NCBI GenBank assembly: GCA_964478225.1
Contig: CAYZHM010000006.1
Span: 25,150-89,149 of the forward strand
Length of the DNA stretch: 64,000 nucleotides
Direction: 5' to 3'
Origin: CAYZHM01 sp964478225
Lineage (GTDB): Bacteria > Pseudomonadota > Alphaproteobacteria > Micavibrionales > Micavibrionaceae
A program made the position numbers and the translations under genes. Shown in pieces: positions 17,461 through 27,500 of this stretch. Position 1 is the first letter of the stretch; every line of letters starts with the position of its first letter. Below the pieces are notes generated by a model. The model ran no database searches, had not been told where the DNA came from, and saw nothing but the letters and a program-made list of their open reading frames with translations.

Positions 17461-18173
17461 TGCTGGCGATTGATATCGGCAATACGAATATAAAGATCGG
17501 CGAATTTGACGGCGATGATCTGATCCGTACGCATCGTTTTGAGACGTACGGCGATTGGGATTTTTCAGGGCTGGAGATGCCTGATGCGGTTTGGGTCAGC
17601 TCTGTGGTTCCGGCACTGAATGACAAGCTGAAGACGTTGTGTCAGGATTTGCTGGGCATAGAGCCGGTTTTTGTTTCGGCGCAGAATGCAGGGATTGCGA
17701 TTAAGGTAGAGCGACCGGGGCAGGTCGGAGCAGACCGGTTGGTGAATGCTGTGGCGGTGCAAATGCTCTATCAGAAACCTGCTGTGGTTTTGGATTTTGG
17801 TACGGCAACGACGTTTGATGTTGTTGACAGTGAGGGAGCTTACGTTGGCGGCGTTATTGCGCCCGGACCGAATTTATCGGTTAAAGCTTTGGAACAGGCA
17901 GCGGCGCAATTGCCGGAGATTAAAATAGAAAAGCCAGGACGCGCGATTGGGCAAGATACTGTCGGCGCGATGCAGGCGGGGGTCTATTATGGCTATCTGG
18001 GGCTTGTTGAGCGGATTGTTAAAGAAATCACCATGGAGATGGATGCTGATCCGTTTGTGTTGGCTACGGGCGGTTTGGCTGGGTTTTTTGCGGAAGAGAG
18101 TGTGGCTATTGATGCTATCGATCCCGATCTGACCTTGAAAGGGCTCCAGATTCTCTATAAAAACAGCGCATGA
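17457..18173 (+). CDS. coaX: Type III pantothenate kinase
   Basis: The 238-residue protein belongs to the ASKHA fold: DIGNTNIKIGEF (phosphate 1), GADRLVNAVA, DFGTATTFDVV (phosphate 2) and GGVIAPG are all present. It performs the first step of coenzyme A synthesis and, as a type III enzyme, is normally not inhibited by CoA. The first ATG (17457) overlaps the birA stop; a second ATG follows at once. The end overlaps rnj by four bases (ATGA). Confidence 0.95.
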   Translation: MMLAIDIGNTNIKIGEFDGDDLIRTHRFETYGDWDFSGLEMPDAVWVSSVVPALNDKLKTLCQDLLGIEPVFVSAQNAGIAIKVERPGQVGADRLVNAVAVQMLYQKPAVVLDFGTATTFDVVDSEGAYVGGVIAPGPNLSVKALEQAAAQLPEIKIEKPGRAIGQDTVGAMQAGVYYGYLGLVERIVKEITMEMDADPFVLATGGLAGFFAEESVAIDAIDPDLTLKGLQILYKNSA

Positions 18174-19825
18174 GCGAAAAAGGCCTTTATTTCATTCCTT
18201 TAGGGGGGTCCGAGCAATTCGGGGTCAATCTCAATGTTTATGAGTGCGATGGCGAATTGTTGGCGGTGGATTGCGGGATAGGGTTTGCCGATGAGCGGTT
18301 TCCCGGCATTGATTTGTTGTTGCCCGATCCGGCTTATCTTGAGGAGCGGCGGAAGAAGCTTAAGGGATTGATCATTACCCATGCGCATGAAGATCATGTT
18401 GGGGCCGTGGCGTATTTGTGGAAGAGGCTGAAATGTCCGATTTATACCGGCGAGTTTACGGCGGCCGTACTTCGCGAAAAATTTAAAGAGGAAAATATCA
18501 AGGCCAAAATCACTGTGGTTGAAGGAAATAAAGCCGTAAATATTGGCGGATTTGATGTGCAGTTTGTGCCCGTGGCGCATTCTGTGCCTAATACGATGTC
18601 GTTGATTATTGAGACATCGTATGGGCGGGTCATTCATAGCGGGGATTGGAATCTTGATCCTGATCCGATTGTTGGGAGGCCGACCGATCCGAGGCCTTTT
18701 CAGGCAGCCGGAGAAAAGGGCGTTCTGGCGTATATCGGTGATTCAACCAATGCCGGTGTCAAAGGCCGGGCGGGATCAGAGAGTGAAGTTGAGACGGGGC
18801 TTGCCGAAGAGTTTAAGGCCTGCAAGGGCAAGATTGCGGTTACTGTGTTTTCTTCGAATATTGGCCGGGTGATTTCAATTACGAGGGCGGCGCGAGATGT
18901 CGGCCGCAGTGTTTGTGTGATCGGGCGGTCTTTGCACCGTATGATCGGATGCGCACGGGAATGCGGTTATATGAACGACGTCCCGGATTTTATTGATGAA
19001 GAAGATCTGGGCTATCTGGAGAACGATAAGGTTGTGATGATTGTCACTGGTTCGCAAGGTGAATATCGTGCGGCGTTGGCGAAGATGGCGCGGGGTGATC
19101 ATCCGGTTGGAAATTTCAAGACTGGGGATACGGTTATTTTTTCGGCGCGGGCCATTCCTGGGAATGAACGGTTGATTAACGAGGTCATTAATAATCTAGT
19201 TGCCGCGAAAGTGAATGTGATCACGCCGTATGATACCAAGAATGTGATCCACGTGTCGGGTCACCCGTGTCAGGATGAAATTACAGATATGCTGCAATGG
19301 GTTAAGCCAGCCATGGTGATTCCTGTGCATGGTGAGCGTCAACAATTAGAGGCGCATGCTGATTTGGCACGAGAATGCCAGATTGAAAACGTCATCGTTC
19401 CTTCGAATGGAACCGTTATTAAGTTGGCGCCTGGAAAAGGTGAGAAGGTTGACCATGTAGAAACCGGGTTGTTGGCGGTGGATCAAAAGCGGATCATCGG
19501 AGCGGATCATGGATCGATTTCGCAGCGGCGCAAGCTGCAATATACGGGCGTTGTTCATTTGGCTTTGGCGGTGAATAAAAAGGGCGCATTGGTGGGCGAG
19601 CCGAAATTGGAAACGGTTGGATTGATTGATGACCGGGAGAATGGCGAGATTCAAATTGAAGATAATCTTTATGAGGAAATCCTTGATATTCTTGATGATA
19701 TGAAGCCTGAGGATTTGCGCGATGATCATTTTATTGAGGAGGAGCTGCGGATCGGCATAAGGCGTTTTGTTGTCCATGTACTGGGCATTAAGCCAAAAAC
19801 GACGGTTCAGGTGATCAGGGTTTAG
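18170..19825 (+). CDS. rnj: Ribonuclease J
   Basis: The 551-residue metallo-beta-lactamase/beta-CASP nuclease has the HAHEDH motif (about residues 70-76), SGDWNLDPDP, the beta-CASP block with SNIGRV, and the C-terminal HVSGHPC motif. It processes rRNA and degrades mRNA from the 5' end; alphaproteobacteria typically have one copy. It overlaps coaX by four bases and is followed two bases later by the DUF1467 gene. The ATG is preceded only by coaX sequence, so expression is probably by coupling. Confidence 0.95.
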   Translation: MSEKGLYFIPLGGSEQFGVNLNVYECDGELLAVDCGIGFADERFPGIDLLLPDPAYLEERRKKLKGLIITHAHEDHVGAVAYLWKRLKCPIYTGEFTAAVLREKFKEENIKAKITVVEGNKAVNIGGFDVQFVPVAHSVPNTMSLIIETSYGRVIHSGDWNLDPDPIVGRPTDPRPFQAAGEKGVLAYIGDSTNAGVKGRAGSESEVETGLAEEFKACKGKIAVTVFSSNIGRVISITRAARDVGRSVCVIGRSLHRMIGCARECGYMNDVPDFIDEEDLGYLENDKVVMIVTGSQGEYRAALAKMARGDHPVGNFKTGDTVIFSARAIPGNERLINEVINNLVAAKVNVITPYDTKNVIHVSGHPCQDEITDMLQWVKPAMVIPVHGERQQLEAHADLARECQIENVIVPSNGTVIKLAPGKGEKVDHVETGLLAVDQKRIIGADHGSISQRRKLQYTGVVHLALAVNKKGALVGEPKLETVGLIDDRENGEIQIEDNLYEEILDILDDMKPEDLRDDHFIEEELRIGIRRFVVHVLGIKPKTTVQVIRV

Positions 19826-19827
19826 GA

Positions 19828-20055
19828 ATGGATTGGTTTACAGGGATTGTCGTTTATTTGCTGATCTGGTGGACGGCGCTGTTCGCGGTTTTGCCGTGGG
19901 GTTTGAAACGTGATGAAACCGGTAGGCCTTTAAATCTCGATATTAAGAAAAAAATTATTGTGACATCGGTGGTTTCGTTTGCTCTCTGGACTATAGTCTA
20001 TATCTTGGTGCGCAGTGATTTGATTAGTTTTCGTGAAATGGCGAAGAATTTTTAG
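19828..20055 (+). CDS. DUF1467 family small membrane protein
   Basis: The 75-residue product has two membrane spans (about residues 5-25 and 44-64) and the family hallmark WWTALFAVLPWGLKRDE, with a basic linker (DIKKKIIVT). DUF1467 proteins are restricted mainly to alphaproteobacteria and usually lie just before proS, as here. Their function is unknown. It begins two bases after rnj and abuts the next gene with no gap. Confidence 0.88.
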   Translation: MDWFTGIVVYLLIWWTALFAVLPWGLKRDETGRPLNLDIKKKIIVTSVVSFALWTIVYILVRSDLISFREMAKNF

Positions 20056-20466
20056 ATGATTAGGTTTTGGATGATTGGATTGTTGGTTTTTGCCGGTCCC
20101 GCTTTGGCGCAGGAGGGTGATAACTCGGCGCTGTGCCGGATATTGCAAGCCCATAACGGCCAGGGGGCCGCGTATCAGCCTGGGGTTGATGTGGATGGTA
20201 AGCCGGTGGCGCCGGCGGATTTTAATCCGATGCTGAAGCATGATTTTGATGTTGTTGAAATTCCGGTTGAAATTAATCTTGCCGAGAAATTTGGGATTGA
20301 TGTTGAGGACGGTATGAAGCTGGAGCCAACCGTGGGCACTTTCAAGATTTATCAAGATGGCCGCGTCATGTATGGTGAACAGGATTTAAGTAACAAGGCT
20401 ATGGCTGCGTGTGGGCTGAGCCGCGAAAGTCATGTCGAAAAGCAAGAGGACGATAAGAGTGAGTAA
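20056..20466 (+). CDS. Unknown exported protein upstream of proS
   Basis: The 136-residue product has a signal peptide (MIRFWMIGLLVFAGPALAQ) and a mature domain of about 115 residues with two Cys (about positions 28 and 119) that may pair in the periplasm. The segment FDVVEIPVEINLAEKFGI followed by TVGTFKIYQDGRVMYG looks like a small beta-sandwich. I do not recognise the family. It starts directly at the DUF1467 stop and its 3' end overlaps the start of proS. Confidence 0.65.
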   Translation: MIRFWMIGLLVFAGPALAQEGDNSALCRILQAHNGQGAAYQPGVDVDGKPVAPADFNPMLKHDFDVVEIPVEINLAEKFGIDVEDGMKLEPTVGTFKIYQDGRVMYGEQDLSNKAMAACGLSRESHVEKQEDDKSE

Positions 20467-21907
20467 AGCGAAAACGGCAATAACGCCTACCAGAGACGAC
20501 GATTTTCCTGAGTGGTATCAGCAGGTCATTAAAGAGGCCGATATGGCCGAGAATTCGCCGGTGCGCGGGTGCATGATCATTAAGCCTTATGGTTATGCGG
20601 TGTGGGAGAATATGCAGCGAATTTTTGATGAAAAAATCAAAGAGCTGGGTGTGCAGAATGCTTATTTTCCCTTGTTAATTCCGCTTGAGTTTATCAGCCG
20701 CGAGGCGGAGCATGTTGATGGCTTTGCCAAGGAATGCGCAGTTGTCACGCATCATCGTTTGGAGGCGGGACCTGATGGGAAGTTGGTGCCTGCGGGTAAG
20801 CTGGAAGAGCCTTATGTGATCCGTCCGACATCGGAGACGATTATCGGGGATTCCATGGCGCGGTGGATCCAGTCTTATCGGGATTTGCCTTTGAAGTTGA
20901 ACCAATGGTGTAACGTGATGCGTTGGGAAATGCGCACGCGGATGTTCCTGCGGACATCAGAATTCTTGTGGCAGGAAGGTCATAACGCGTTTGAGAATGA
21001 AGAGCAGGCGCGCGACGATATGCATAAGATGCTGGATGCTTACGCCGAGTTTGCAGAAAACTCCTTGGCTATTCCGGTTATTCGCGGTGTAAAGACGGCG
21101 GATGAACGTTTTCCGGGGGCTGATGATACGATGACGATTGAGGCGATGATGCAGGACGGGAAAGCTTTGCAGGCCGGAACGTCTCATTACCTCGGCCAGA
21201 ATTTTGCGAAGTCTTGCGGCATCAAGTTTCAGACGCGTGAAGGGAATGAAGACTTTGCTCATACCACGTCCTGGGGGATTTCAACCCGTTTGATTGGGGC
21301 GATGATCATGACGCATGGCGATGATGACGGGATGATGATGCCGCCGCGTGTGGCGCCTTATCAGGTTGTGATTATTCCGATTGTGCGGGATGATGCGGAC
21401 ATGGATAGGATCATGGCTCATGCAAGGCTCATTGCACTTGGGCTTAAGAGCATAGGTGTACGTGTTCATATTGACGATAGGGACGAACGGACGCCTAATA
21501 AAATGTGGGGCGCGATTAAGAAAGGCGTTCCTGTACGTGTTGAGATTGGAGGGCGTGAAGTAGACGATGGAGCGTTAACCTATATTCGGCGCGATTTGGG
21601 CAAGGATTCCAAGAAAACCCTTTCTGTTGAGCAGTTTGTTGATGAAGTTGAGACTGTATTGGATGATATTCATGACGGTATGCTTGATCGTGCGCGAGCG
21701 TTTCGCGATGCAAATATCCATGAGGTCAATTCTCTTGCTGCTATTGAAGAGTTTTATAAAAAAGGCGGGATTGGTTTTGTGAAGGTGGGCGTTGATGTTC
21801 TTGAGGACGCGAAATTTGAAGCGATGAAGAAAGAATATTCCCTGACGACGCGCTGTATGCCGCTGACGGATAAAGGTCAAAAGGTTCTGATCGGGAAGGC
21901 TTATTGA
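20459..21907 (+). CDS. proS: Prolyl-tRNA synthetase, type 3 (archaeal/eukaryotic-like)
   Basis: The 482-residue class II synthetase charges tRNA-Pro. DDDFPEWYQQVIKEADMAE, SPVRGCMIIKPYGYAVWEN, RPTSETIIGDSMARW, WEMRTRMFLRTSEFLWQEGH and THGDDDGMMMPPRVAP match the type 3 family of archaea, eukaryotes and some bacteria, not the usual bacterial type 1 or 2. The C-terminus keeps the terminal KAY of this family, but the zinc-binding Cys cluster is absent. The GTG at 20459 with AGAGGA ten bases upstream is the preferred start; an in-frame ATG at 20432 is possible. The type is unexpected given that the flanking gene order is typical of alphaproteobacteria. Confidence 0.93.
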   Translation: MSKAKTAITPTRDDDFPEWYQQVIKEADMAENSPVRGCMIIKPYGYAVWENMQRIFDEKIKELGVQNAYFPLLIPLEFISREAEHVDGFAKECAVVTHHRLEAGPDGKLVPAGKLEEPYVIRPTSETIIGDSMARWIQSYRDLPLKLNQWCNVMRWEMRTRMFLRTSEFLWQEGHNAFENEEQARDDMHKMLDAYAEFAENSLAIPVIRGVKTADERFPGADDTMTIEAMMQDGKALQAGTSHYLGQNFAKSCGIKFQTREGNEDFAHTTSWGISTRLIGAMIMTHGDDDGMMMPPRVAPYQVVIIPIVRDDADMDRIMAHARLIALGLKSIGVRVHIDDRDERTPNKMWGAIKKGVPVRVEIGGREVDDGALTYIRRDLGKDSKKTLSVEQFVDEVETVLDDIHDGMLDRARAFRDANIHEVNSLAAIEEFYKKGGIGFVKVGVDVLEDAKFEAMKKEYSLTTRCMPLTDKGQKVLIGKAY

Positions 21908-21909
21908 TT

Positions 21910-23250
21910 ATGGTTCAACGCCTTTTCAGGACGGTTTGGCGGATGATGAAGCTGGCGTTGCGCGGTGTTGTGGCGCTTTTTGGATTTTCTTTGTATCCGC
22001 TTTTTCTCTGCTTTTCGCCGTTTGAGCGGATGGTGGCTTGGAAGTATCTGCGTTCGAAGAAGGCCGAGGGGTTTGTTTCGGTTATTGCCGGGTTTTCCTT
22101 TACTGGGATTATGCTGGGTGTGGCGACTTTGATCATTGTCATGTCGGTGATGAACGGTTTTCGTCAGGAATTGTTTTCACGTATTTTGGGGCTGAACGGT
22201 CATATGAACGTCTATGCGCAGCAGGGTAATTTGACGGATTATGATTATATCAGGACCTTGATTGTGCCGGTTGCGGGGGTCAAGCAAGCAACACCGATTG
22301 TCCAAGGCCAGGCTTTGGTTTCGGGATCTGGTGCGGCGACGGGTGTGGTTGTACGCGGGATTGCCTGGGAAGATTTTTTTAACCGCGAGATTTTGAGGGA
22401 TTCTGTTGTTGGCGGCGATTTGGAAAAATTCGATGGGAACTCGGTTGCGATTGGCCATGTGCTGGCCAGGAAGTTTAATTTGAAGCCGGGAGGGAAGATT
22501 ACGCTGACCTCGCCGCAGATCAAATCATCGCCTTTTGGGTCAATTCCGCGTCAACGATCCTATACCGTGTCCGTGATTTTTGACGTTGATATGTATGAGT
22601 ATGATGCCAATTTCGTGTTTATGCCGCTCGAGACGGCGCAGGCGTTCTTTAGTATGCCGGGTGCTGTGAGTTCGATTGAGGTGATGATTGATAATCCGGA
22701 TAATCTGGATCAGATGCGCAATGCTGTCTCAATGGCGGTTCAGGGGCAGGCGGGGGTTTATGATTGGCGGGATACGAACAAATCGTTTTATGACACGTTG
22801 ATTATTGAGCGGAATGTTATGTTCTTGATCCTCTCCCTGATTATCCTGATTGCGGCGTTTAATATTATTTCGTCGATGATTATGTTGGTCAAAGACAAGA
22901 CGCATGACATTGCGATTATGCGGACAATGGGTGCGACGCGCGCCAATATGATGCGTGTCTTTATGCTGACCGGGTTTAGCATTGGATTTTTGGGCACATT
23001 TATTGGCTCGGTTTTAGGAATTTCATTTGCGCTGAATATTGATGGGATCAGGCATTTTCTGGAGAGTCTGACGGGTTGGACCGTATGGGATGCGGAGATC
23101 CGTTGGTTGTCGGAAATACCGGCCGAGATTGATTGGCGCGAAGTGTTTTCTGTGGTGATTGTTTCGTTGTTGCTGACGATTGTCTTTACGTTATTCCCGG
23201 CATGGCGTGCGGCGCGTTTGGATCCGGTGGAGGCGTTGCGCTATGAATAA
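21910..23250 (+). CDS. lolC: Lipoprotein-releasing ABC transporter permease LolC/LolE
   Basis: The 446-residue protein has the LolC/E core starting FSPFERMVAWKYLRSKKAEGF, a first membrane helix (FTGIMLGVATLIIVMSVMNGFR), a large periplasmic MacB-like domain (about residues 95-310) and three C-terminal membrane helices with the FtsX motif TMGATRANMMRVFM. With LolD it extracts outer-membrane lipoproteins from the inner membrane. Alphaproteobacteria normally have a single LolC/E type. The ATG at 21910 gives about 37 extra residues with one more hydrophobic stretch before the usual start, so a later start is possible. Its stop overlaps lolD. Confidence 0.92.
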   Translation: MVQRLFRTVWRMMKLALRGVVALFGFSLYPLFLCFSPFERMVAWKYLRSKKAEGFVSVIAGFSFTGIMLGVATLIIVMSVMNGFRQELFSRILGLNGHMNVYAQQGNLTDYDYIRTLIVPVAGVKQATPIVQGQALVSGSGAATGVVVRGIAWEDFFNREILRDSVVGGDLEKFDGNSVAIGHVLARKFNLKPGGKITLTSPQIKSSPFGSIPRQRSYTVSVIFDVDMYEYDANFVFMPLETAQAFFSMPGAVSSIEVMIDNPDNLDQMRNAVSMAVQGQAGVYDWRDTNKSFYDTLIIERNVMFLILSLIILIAAFNIISSMIMLVKDKTHDIAIMRTMGATRANMMRVFMLTGFSIGFLGTFIGSVLGISFALNIDGIRHFLESLTGWTVWDAEIRWLSEIPAEIDWREVFSVVIVSLLLTIVFTLFPAWRAARLDPVEALRYE

Positions 23251-23944
23251 TGTTAGCCCGATTGAGCGCGATGTGATTTTGAAGGCGGAAGGCCTTGAGA
23301 AGACTTTTGTCCAAGGAAACCGCCGTTTGACGATTTTTCAAAATCTGTCTTTGAAGGTCGAGAGAGGCGAAATGGTTGCATTGGTGGGTCAAAGCGGGTC
23401 AGGCAAGACGACGATTTTGCAAATGTGCGGGCTTTTGGATACGCCAAGCATGGGGAAAATCAGCATTAATCATCAGGACGTGACGCATTTAAGCGATAAA
23501 GACCGTACGGGTCTGCGGCGTGACTATATCGGGTTTATTTATCAGTTCCATCATTTGTTGCCGGAATTTACGGCGCAGGAAAATGTGATGTTGCCGCAGA
23601 TTGTTGCGGGGAAAAAGAAAAAGGACGCGATGGAGAAAGCGGATGATTTGCTGACCGCGCTTGGATTGGGCGATCGTCTTGACCACAGGCCGGCGGAGCT
23701 TTCTGGCGGCGAGCAGCAGCGTGTGGCGATTGCGCGGGCGTTATCGAATGACCCAAAATTGCTGCTTGCCGATGAGCCGACGGGAAACCTTGACCCGGGG
23801 ACGAGTGATGATGTTTTTGATTTGTTACTGGAGCAGGCCAAGGAGCGTGGCATCGGCGCGTTGATCGCGACGCATAACCATGCGCTGGCCGAGCGGATGG
23901 ACCGTGGCCTGAAGCTTAAAGCCGGGAAGATTGTGGGCTTTTAG
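23243..23944 (+). CDS. lolD: Lipoprotein-releasing ABC transporter ATP-binding protein
   Basis: The 233-residue ATPase has Walker A GQSGSGKTT, Q-loop IYQFHHLLPEFTA, signature LSGGEQQRVAIARAL, Walker B LLLADEPTGNLD and an H-loop (ATHNH). QFHHLLPEF is typical of LolD. It drives lipoprotein release with LolC. The ATG at 23243 overlaps the end of lolC by eight bases; longer in-frame starts would lie inside lolC. Confidence 0.95.
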   Translation: MNNVSPIERDVILKAEGLEKTFVQGNRRLTIFQNLSLKVERGEMVALVGQSGSGKTTILQMCGLLDTPSMGKISINHQDVTHLSDKDRTGLRRDYIGFIYQFHHLLPEFTAQENVMLPQIVAGKKKKDAMEKADDLLTALGLGDRLDHRPAELSGGEQQRVAIARALSNDPKLLLADEPTGNLDPGTSDDVFDLLLEQAKERGIGALIATHNHALAERMDRGLKLKAGKIVGF

Positions 23945-24021
23945 CAAGGAACTTTCCGTTCTGCTGTGAGTTTGTTTTTCTGTAAACATTTAAACAAATA
24001 TACAGATGAACGGAGCATATT

Positions 24022-24516
24022 ATGACCTCATTGATTTCAGCAACATTTAAGACACGTAGCGCGGCGGAAAGCGTATTAAGAGAGCTTGAGAGTATTGGCG
24101 TTAAAGATAACCAGGTTAGTTTGGTTTTAACGGATGAAACACGAGGGCAGCATTTCAACATGGAAGAAAGTTCTAAGATTGACGAGGGAATAGCTGCTGG
24201 TGCGACTGCTGGAGGCGCTGTTGGCGTTATTCTTGGTTCGTTGCTGACGGCAACTGCGATTGTGATACCTGGTCTTAATCTTATCGTTGCCGGAAGTGTT
24301 ATGACGGGGCTTGCAGGTCTGGGTGCGGGGGCTGCTGCAGGGGGCCTGATTGGCGGTCTTATCGGGGCTGGCATTCCCGAACACGAGGCAAAAATTTATG
24401 AAAACGAAATTAAGAATGGTGCTGTTTTGCTTGCCGTGAAGCCTGAAAATAGCAAGCAAAGGGATATGGTAAAGAATATTTTAGAGCACCAAGACGCCTA
24501 TCATATCGCTGCATAA
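24022..24516 (+). CDS. YflT-like stress protein with glycine-rich hydrophobic core
   Basis: The 164-residue protein starts with a ferredoxin-like fold segment (LISATFKTRSAAESVLRELESIGVKDNQVSLVL) like the YflT/GS17M stress-protein domain, followed by a Gly/Ala-rich hydrophobic stretch (about residues 57-117) that resembles glycine-zipper membrane segments, and a C-terminal region (HEAKIYENEIKNGAVLLAVK). Such proteins are common under general stress regulation; the precise role is unknown. CGGAG lies eight bases before the ATG. It stands between lolD and dnaE with its own gap on both sides. Confidence 0.65.
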   Translation: MTSLISATFKTRSAAESVLRELESIGVKDNQVSLVLTDETRGQHFNMEESSKIDEGIAAGATAGGAVGVILGSLLTATAIVIPGLNLIVAGSVMTGLAGLGAGAAAGGLIGGLIGAGIPEHEAKIYENEIKNGAVLLAVKPENSKQRDMVKNILEHQDAYHIAA

Positions 24517-24540
24517 GTTTAACTTTTATCACATGCGTAC

Positions 24541-24580
24541 GAAAAGGTTGGTGACATTCGCTTTTGTTGCTAACCTTTTC
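24541..24580 (+). terminator. Long hairpin just before dnaE, terminator-like
   Basis: GAAAAGGTT (24541-24549) is the exact reverse complement of AACCTTTTC (24572-24580); the pairing can continue inwards with three Watson-Crick and three G-U pairs to a 10-base loop. The 3' arm ends in TTTTCTT directly before the dnaE ATG at 24583. It looks like a bidirectional intrinsic terminator for the 24022 gene, but it also covers the possible dnaE promoter, so a regulatory role is possible. Confidence 0.5.
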
Positions 24581-24582
24581 TT
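24548..24582 (+). promoter_or_regulatory. Weak putative promoter directly before dnaE
   Basis: TTGGTG (24548-24553), a 17-base spacer and TAACCT (24571-24576) are followed by six bases and the dnaE ATG. No Shine-Dalgarno is present. The -10 matches the consensus poorly (3 of 6), so this is suggestive only. Confidence 0.25.
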
Positions 24583-27500
24583 ATGATTCCATCTGAGTTT
24601 ATTCATTTGCACGTCCATTCGGCGTATTCGCTGGCTGAAGGGGCGATTCCGATCAAGGATTTGGTCAAGCTGTGCGTTAAGGCCAAGATGCCGGCGGTCG
24701 CGGTAACGGACACCAATAATTTGTTCGGGGCACTTGAGTTTGCGATTGAAGCTCGTAAGTCTGGCATTCAGCCGATCATCGGCGCGCAGGTTCGGGTTGG
24801 TGAGCATGGGCATAAGGCGGTTTTGCTCGTGCAGGATAGTTCTGGATGGCAGAATCTTTCCCATCTTCTGAGCGCTGCCTATATGCAAGGCGATCAGGGC
24901 AATATTTATCTTTCCTTTGAAAATCTTGAGAAACACGGAGAGGGATTGATTTGTCTGTGTCGTGATTTGCAGGCATTTGAAGCCTTGCACCGGGTTTTTG
25001 CTGACCGGTTTTATATAGCGTTGGAGCGGCATGGCTTGCCAGAAGAAGGGCAGAGCGAAGAGGGCCTCATAACGTACGCGTACGATCATAATATTCCTTT
25101 GGTGGCGACGAATGATTGCTATTTCAAAGATAAGGAAGCGTATGAGGCTCATGATGCGCTTTTGTGTATATCCGAGGGTCGATATGTTACAGAAGAGGAT
25201 CGTCGGCGGGTCACGCCGGAGCATTATTTTAAGTCAGCTAAAGAAATGGTTGCTTTGTTTTCTGATATTCCTGAGGCTATTCAGAATACGGAAGTGATTG
25301 CAAGGCGTTGTTCGTTCTTGTTGGAGCCGATTGATCCAATTTTGCCGGCGTTTGAGACTTCGGGGGGGCGGAGCGAGATTGAGGAATTAAAGGCGCAGGC
25401 GGAAGATGGCTTGAAATGGCGTTTGTCTATAGCCAAGAAAGAGGGCGAGAAACAGTATTTTGACCGTCTAGCGTTTGAGTTGGGTGTGATCGAGAGTATG
25501 GGGTATCCCGGTTACTTTCTTATCGTTTCGGATTTTATCAAATGGGCGAAAGACCACAATATTCCTGTGGGGCCGGGCCGGGGATCGGGCGCGGGTTCGG
25601 TTGTGGCGTGGTCGCTCAAGATTACTGACCTTGATCCGATAGAACTGGGGTTGCTGTTTGAGCGTTTTCTTAATCCGGAACGTATTTCCATGCCAGACTT
25701 TGATATCGACTTTTGTCAGGAGCGGCGCGACGAGGTGATCCGTTACGTGCAGGAAAAATACGGCCGTGACCGGGTGGCGCAGATCATTACGTTTGGAAAA
25801 TTACAGGCACGAGCGGTGGTGCGCGATGTGGGGCGTGTGCTTCAGATGCCGTATGGGCAGGTCGACCGGATTGCCAAACTTATTCCGAACAACCCAGCCG
25901 ATCCGAAGACGTTGCAAGAGGCGCTCGATGCTGATCCAGAGTTGCGGGCGGAACGGGAGAAAGATGAAGTCCAAGGCAAGCTGATTGATATCGCCTTGCA
26001 GCTTGAAGGGCTTTACCGCCATGCATCGACCCACGCGGCGGGGATTGTGATTTCCGATAGGCCATTGCCGGAGCTTGTGCCGCTTTATCGTGACCCGAAA
26101 TCGGACATGCCGGTGACGCAGTTTAACATGAAATATGTTGAGCAGGCGGGATTGGTGAAGTTCGACTTTTTGGGCCTCAAGACGATGACCGTGGTGCAGA
26201 AGGCCGCGGAGATGATAGGCGGTATTGATCTGCTTCAAATTCCATTGGATGACGCGAAGACCTATGAGCTTATGGCGCTGGGGGATACGGTCGGTGTGTT
26301 CCAGTTTGAAAGTTCGGGGATGAGGGACATGCTCCGTAAAGTTAAGCCTAGCCGCTTTGAGGACATTATTGCTCTTGGTGCGCTGTATCGTCCGGGGCCG
26401 ATGGACAATATTCCTGCGTTTGTGAGCAACAAGGACGGCAAGACAGAGCCTGATTATATGCATCCGAAGTTGCAACCGCTTTTGGAAGAGACGTACGGCA
26501 TTATGGTCTATCAGGAGCAGGTGATGGAGGCGGCGAAGGTTTTGGCGGGATATACGCTTGGCGGCGCGGATTTGCTTCGCCGTGCGATGGGAAAAAAGAT
26601 CAAGTCAGAGATGGATGCGCAGCGCGCGATGTTTGTTGAAGGGGCGGCAGCGAATAATAATGTTCCGGCCAAGCAGGCGGAGTATATCTTCGGGCAGATT
26701 GAAAAGTTTGCGGGATATGGTTTTAACAAGTCGCATGCGGCGGCTTATGCGCTGATTGCGTATTGGACGGCGTGGCTGAAGGCCAATCATCCGTTGCAGT
26801 TTATGGCAGCGTCGATGACGCTTGATTTGGGGAATACCGACAAATTGGCGGTGTTTAAGCAGGATCTCGACCGGATGGGGATTTCGTTGTTTATCCCTGA
26901 TGTTAATCAATCTGGCGTGGATTTTAAGGTGGAGGCCGAAGGTGTGCGTTATGCGTTGGCGGCCTTGAAAGGCGTGGGCTATCAGGCGATGGATAATCTT
27001 GTCGCGGAGCGTGGGAAAGGCGGAGCATTCAAATCGATTGAAGATTTTGCCTCGCGGGTTGATGCGAAATCGATGAACAAGCGCCAGATGGAGCAATTGG
27101 CGCGGGCGGGGGCGTTTGATGCGCTGAATGACAACCGGGCGCAGATGGAGGCTTCGGCCGAGATGATTTTACGTCATGCGCATACTCTAGCGGATGAGAA
27201 GGCGAGCGGGCAGGTTAATTTGTTTGGTGATGAAGGGGGTGGATTGGGGCTGCCTGCTTTGCCTGAGGTCAAGAATTGGACGCCGCTGGAGAAGCTTGCG
27301 AATGAATTTGCGGCGGTTGGGTTTTATTTGTCGGCGCATCCGCTCGACAGCCGCGAGCAACAATTTGAGAATCTGGGTATTACGTCTTATACGCAATTGA
27401 TGGCTGAGCTTGATAAGAAGTCGGCCGTGCGGGCGCAGGTGGCGGGTGTGCTTTTGAAGAAACAGGAAAAAATGTCGCAGAAAGGCAGCAAATATGCGTT

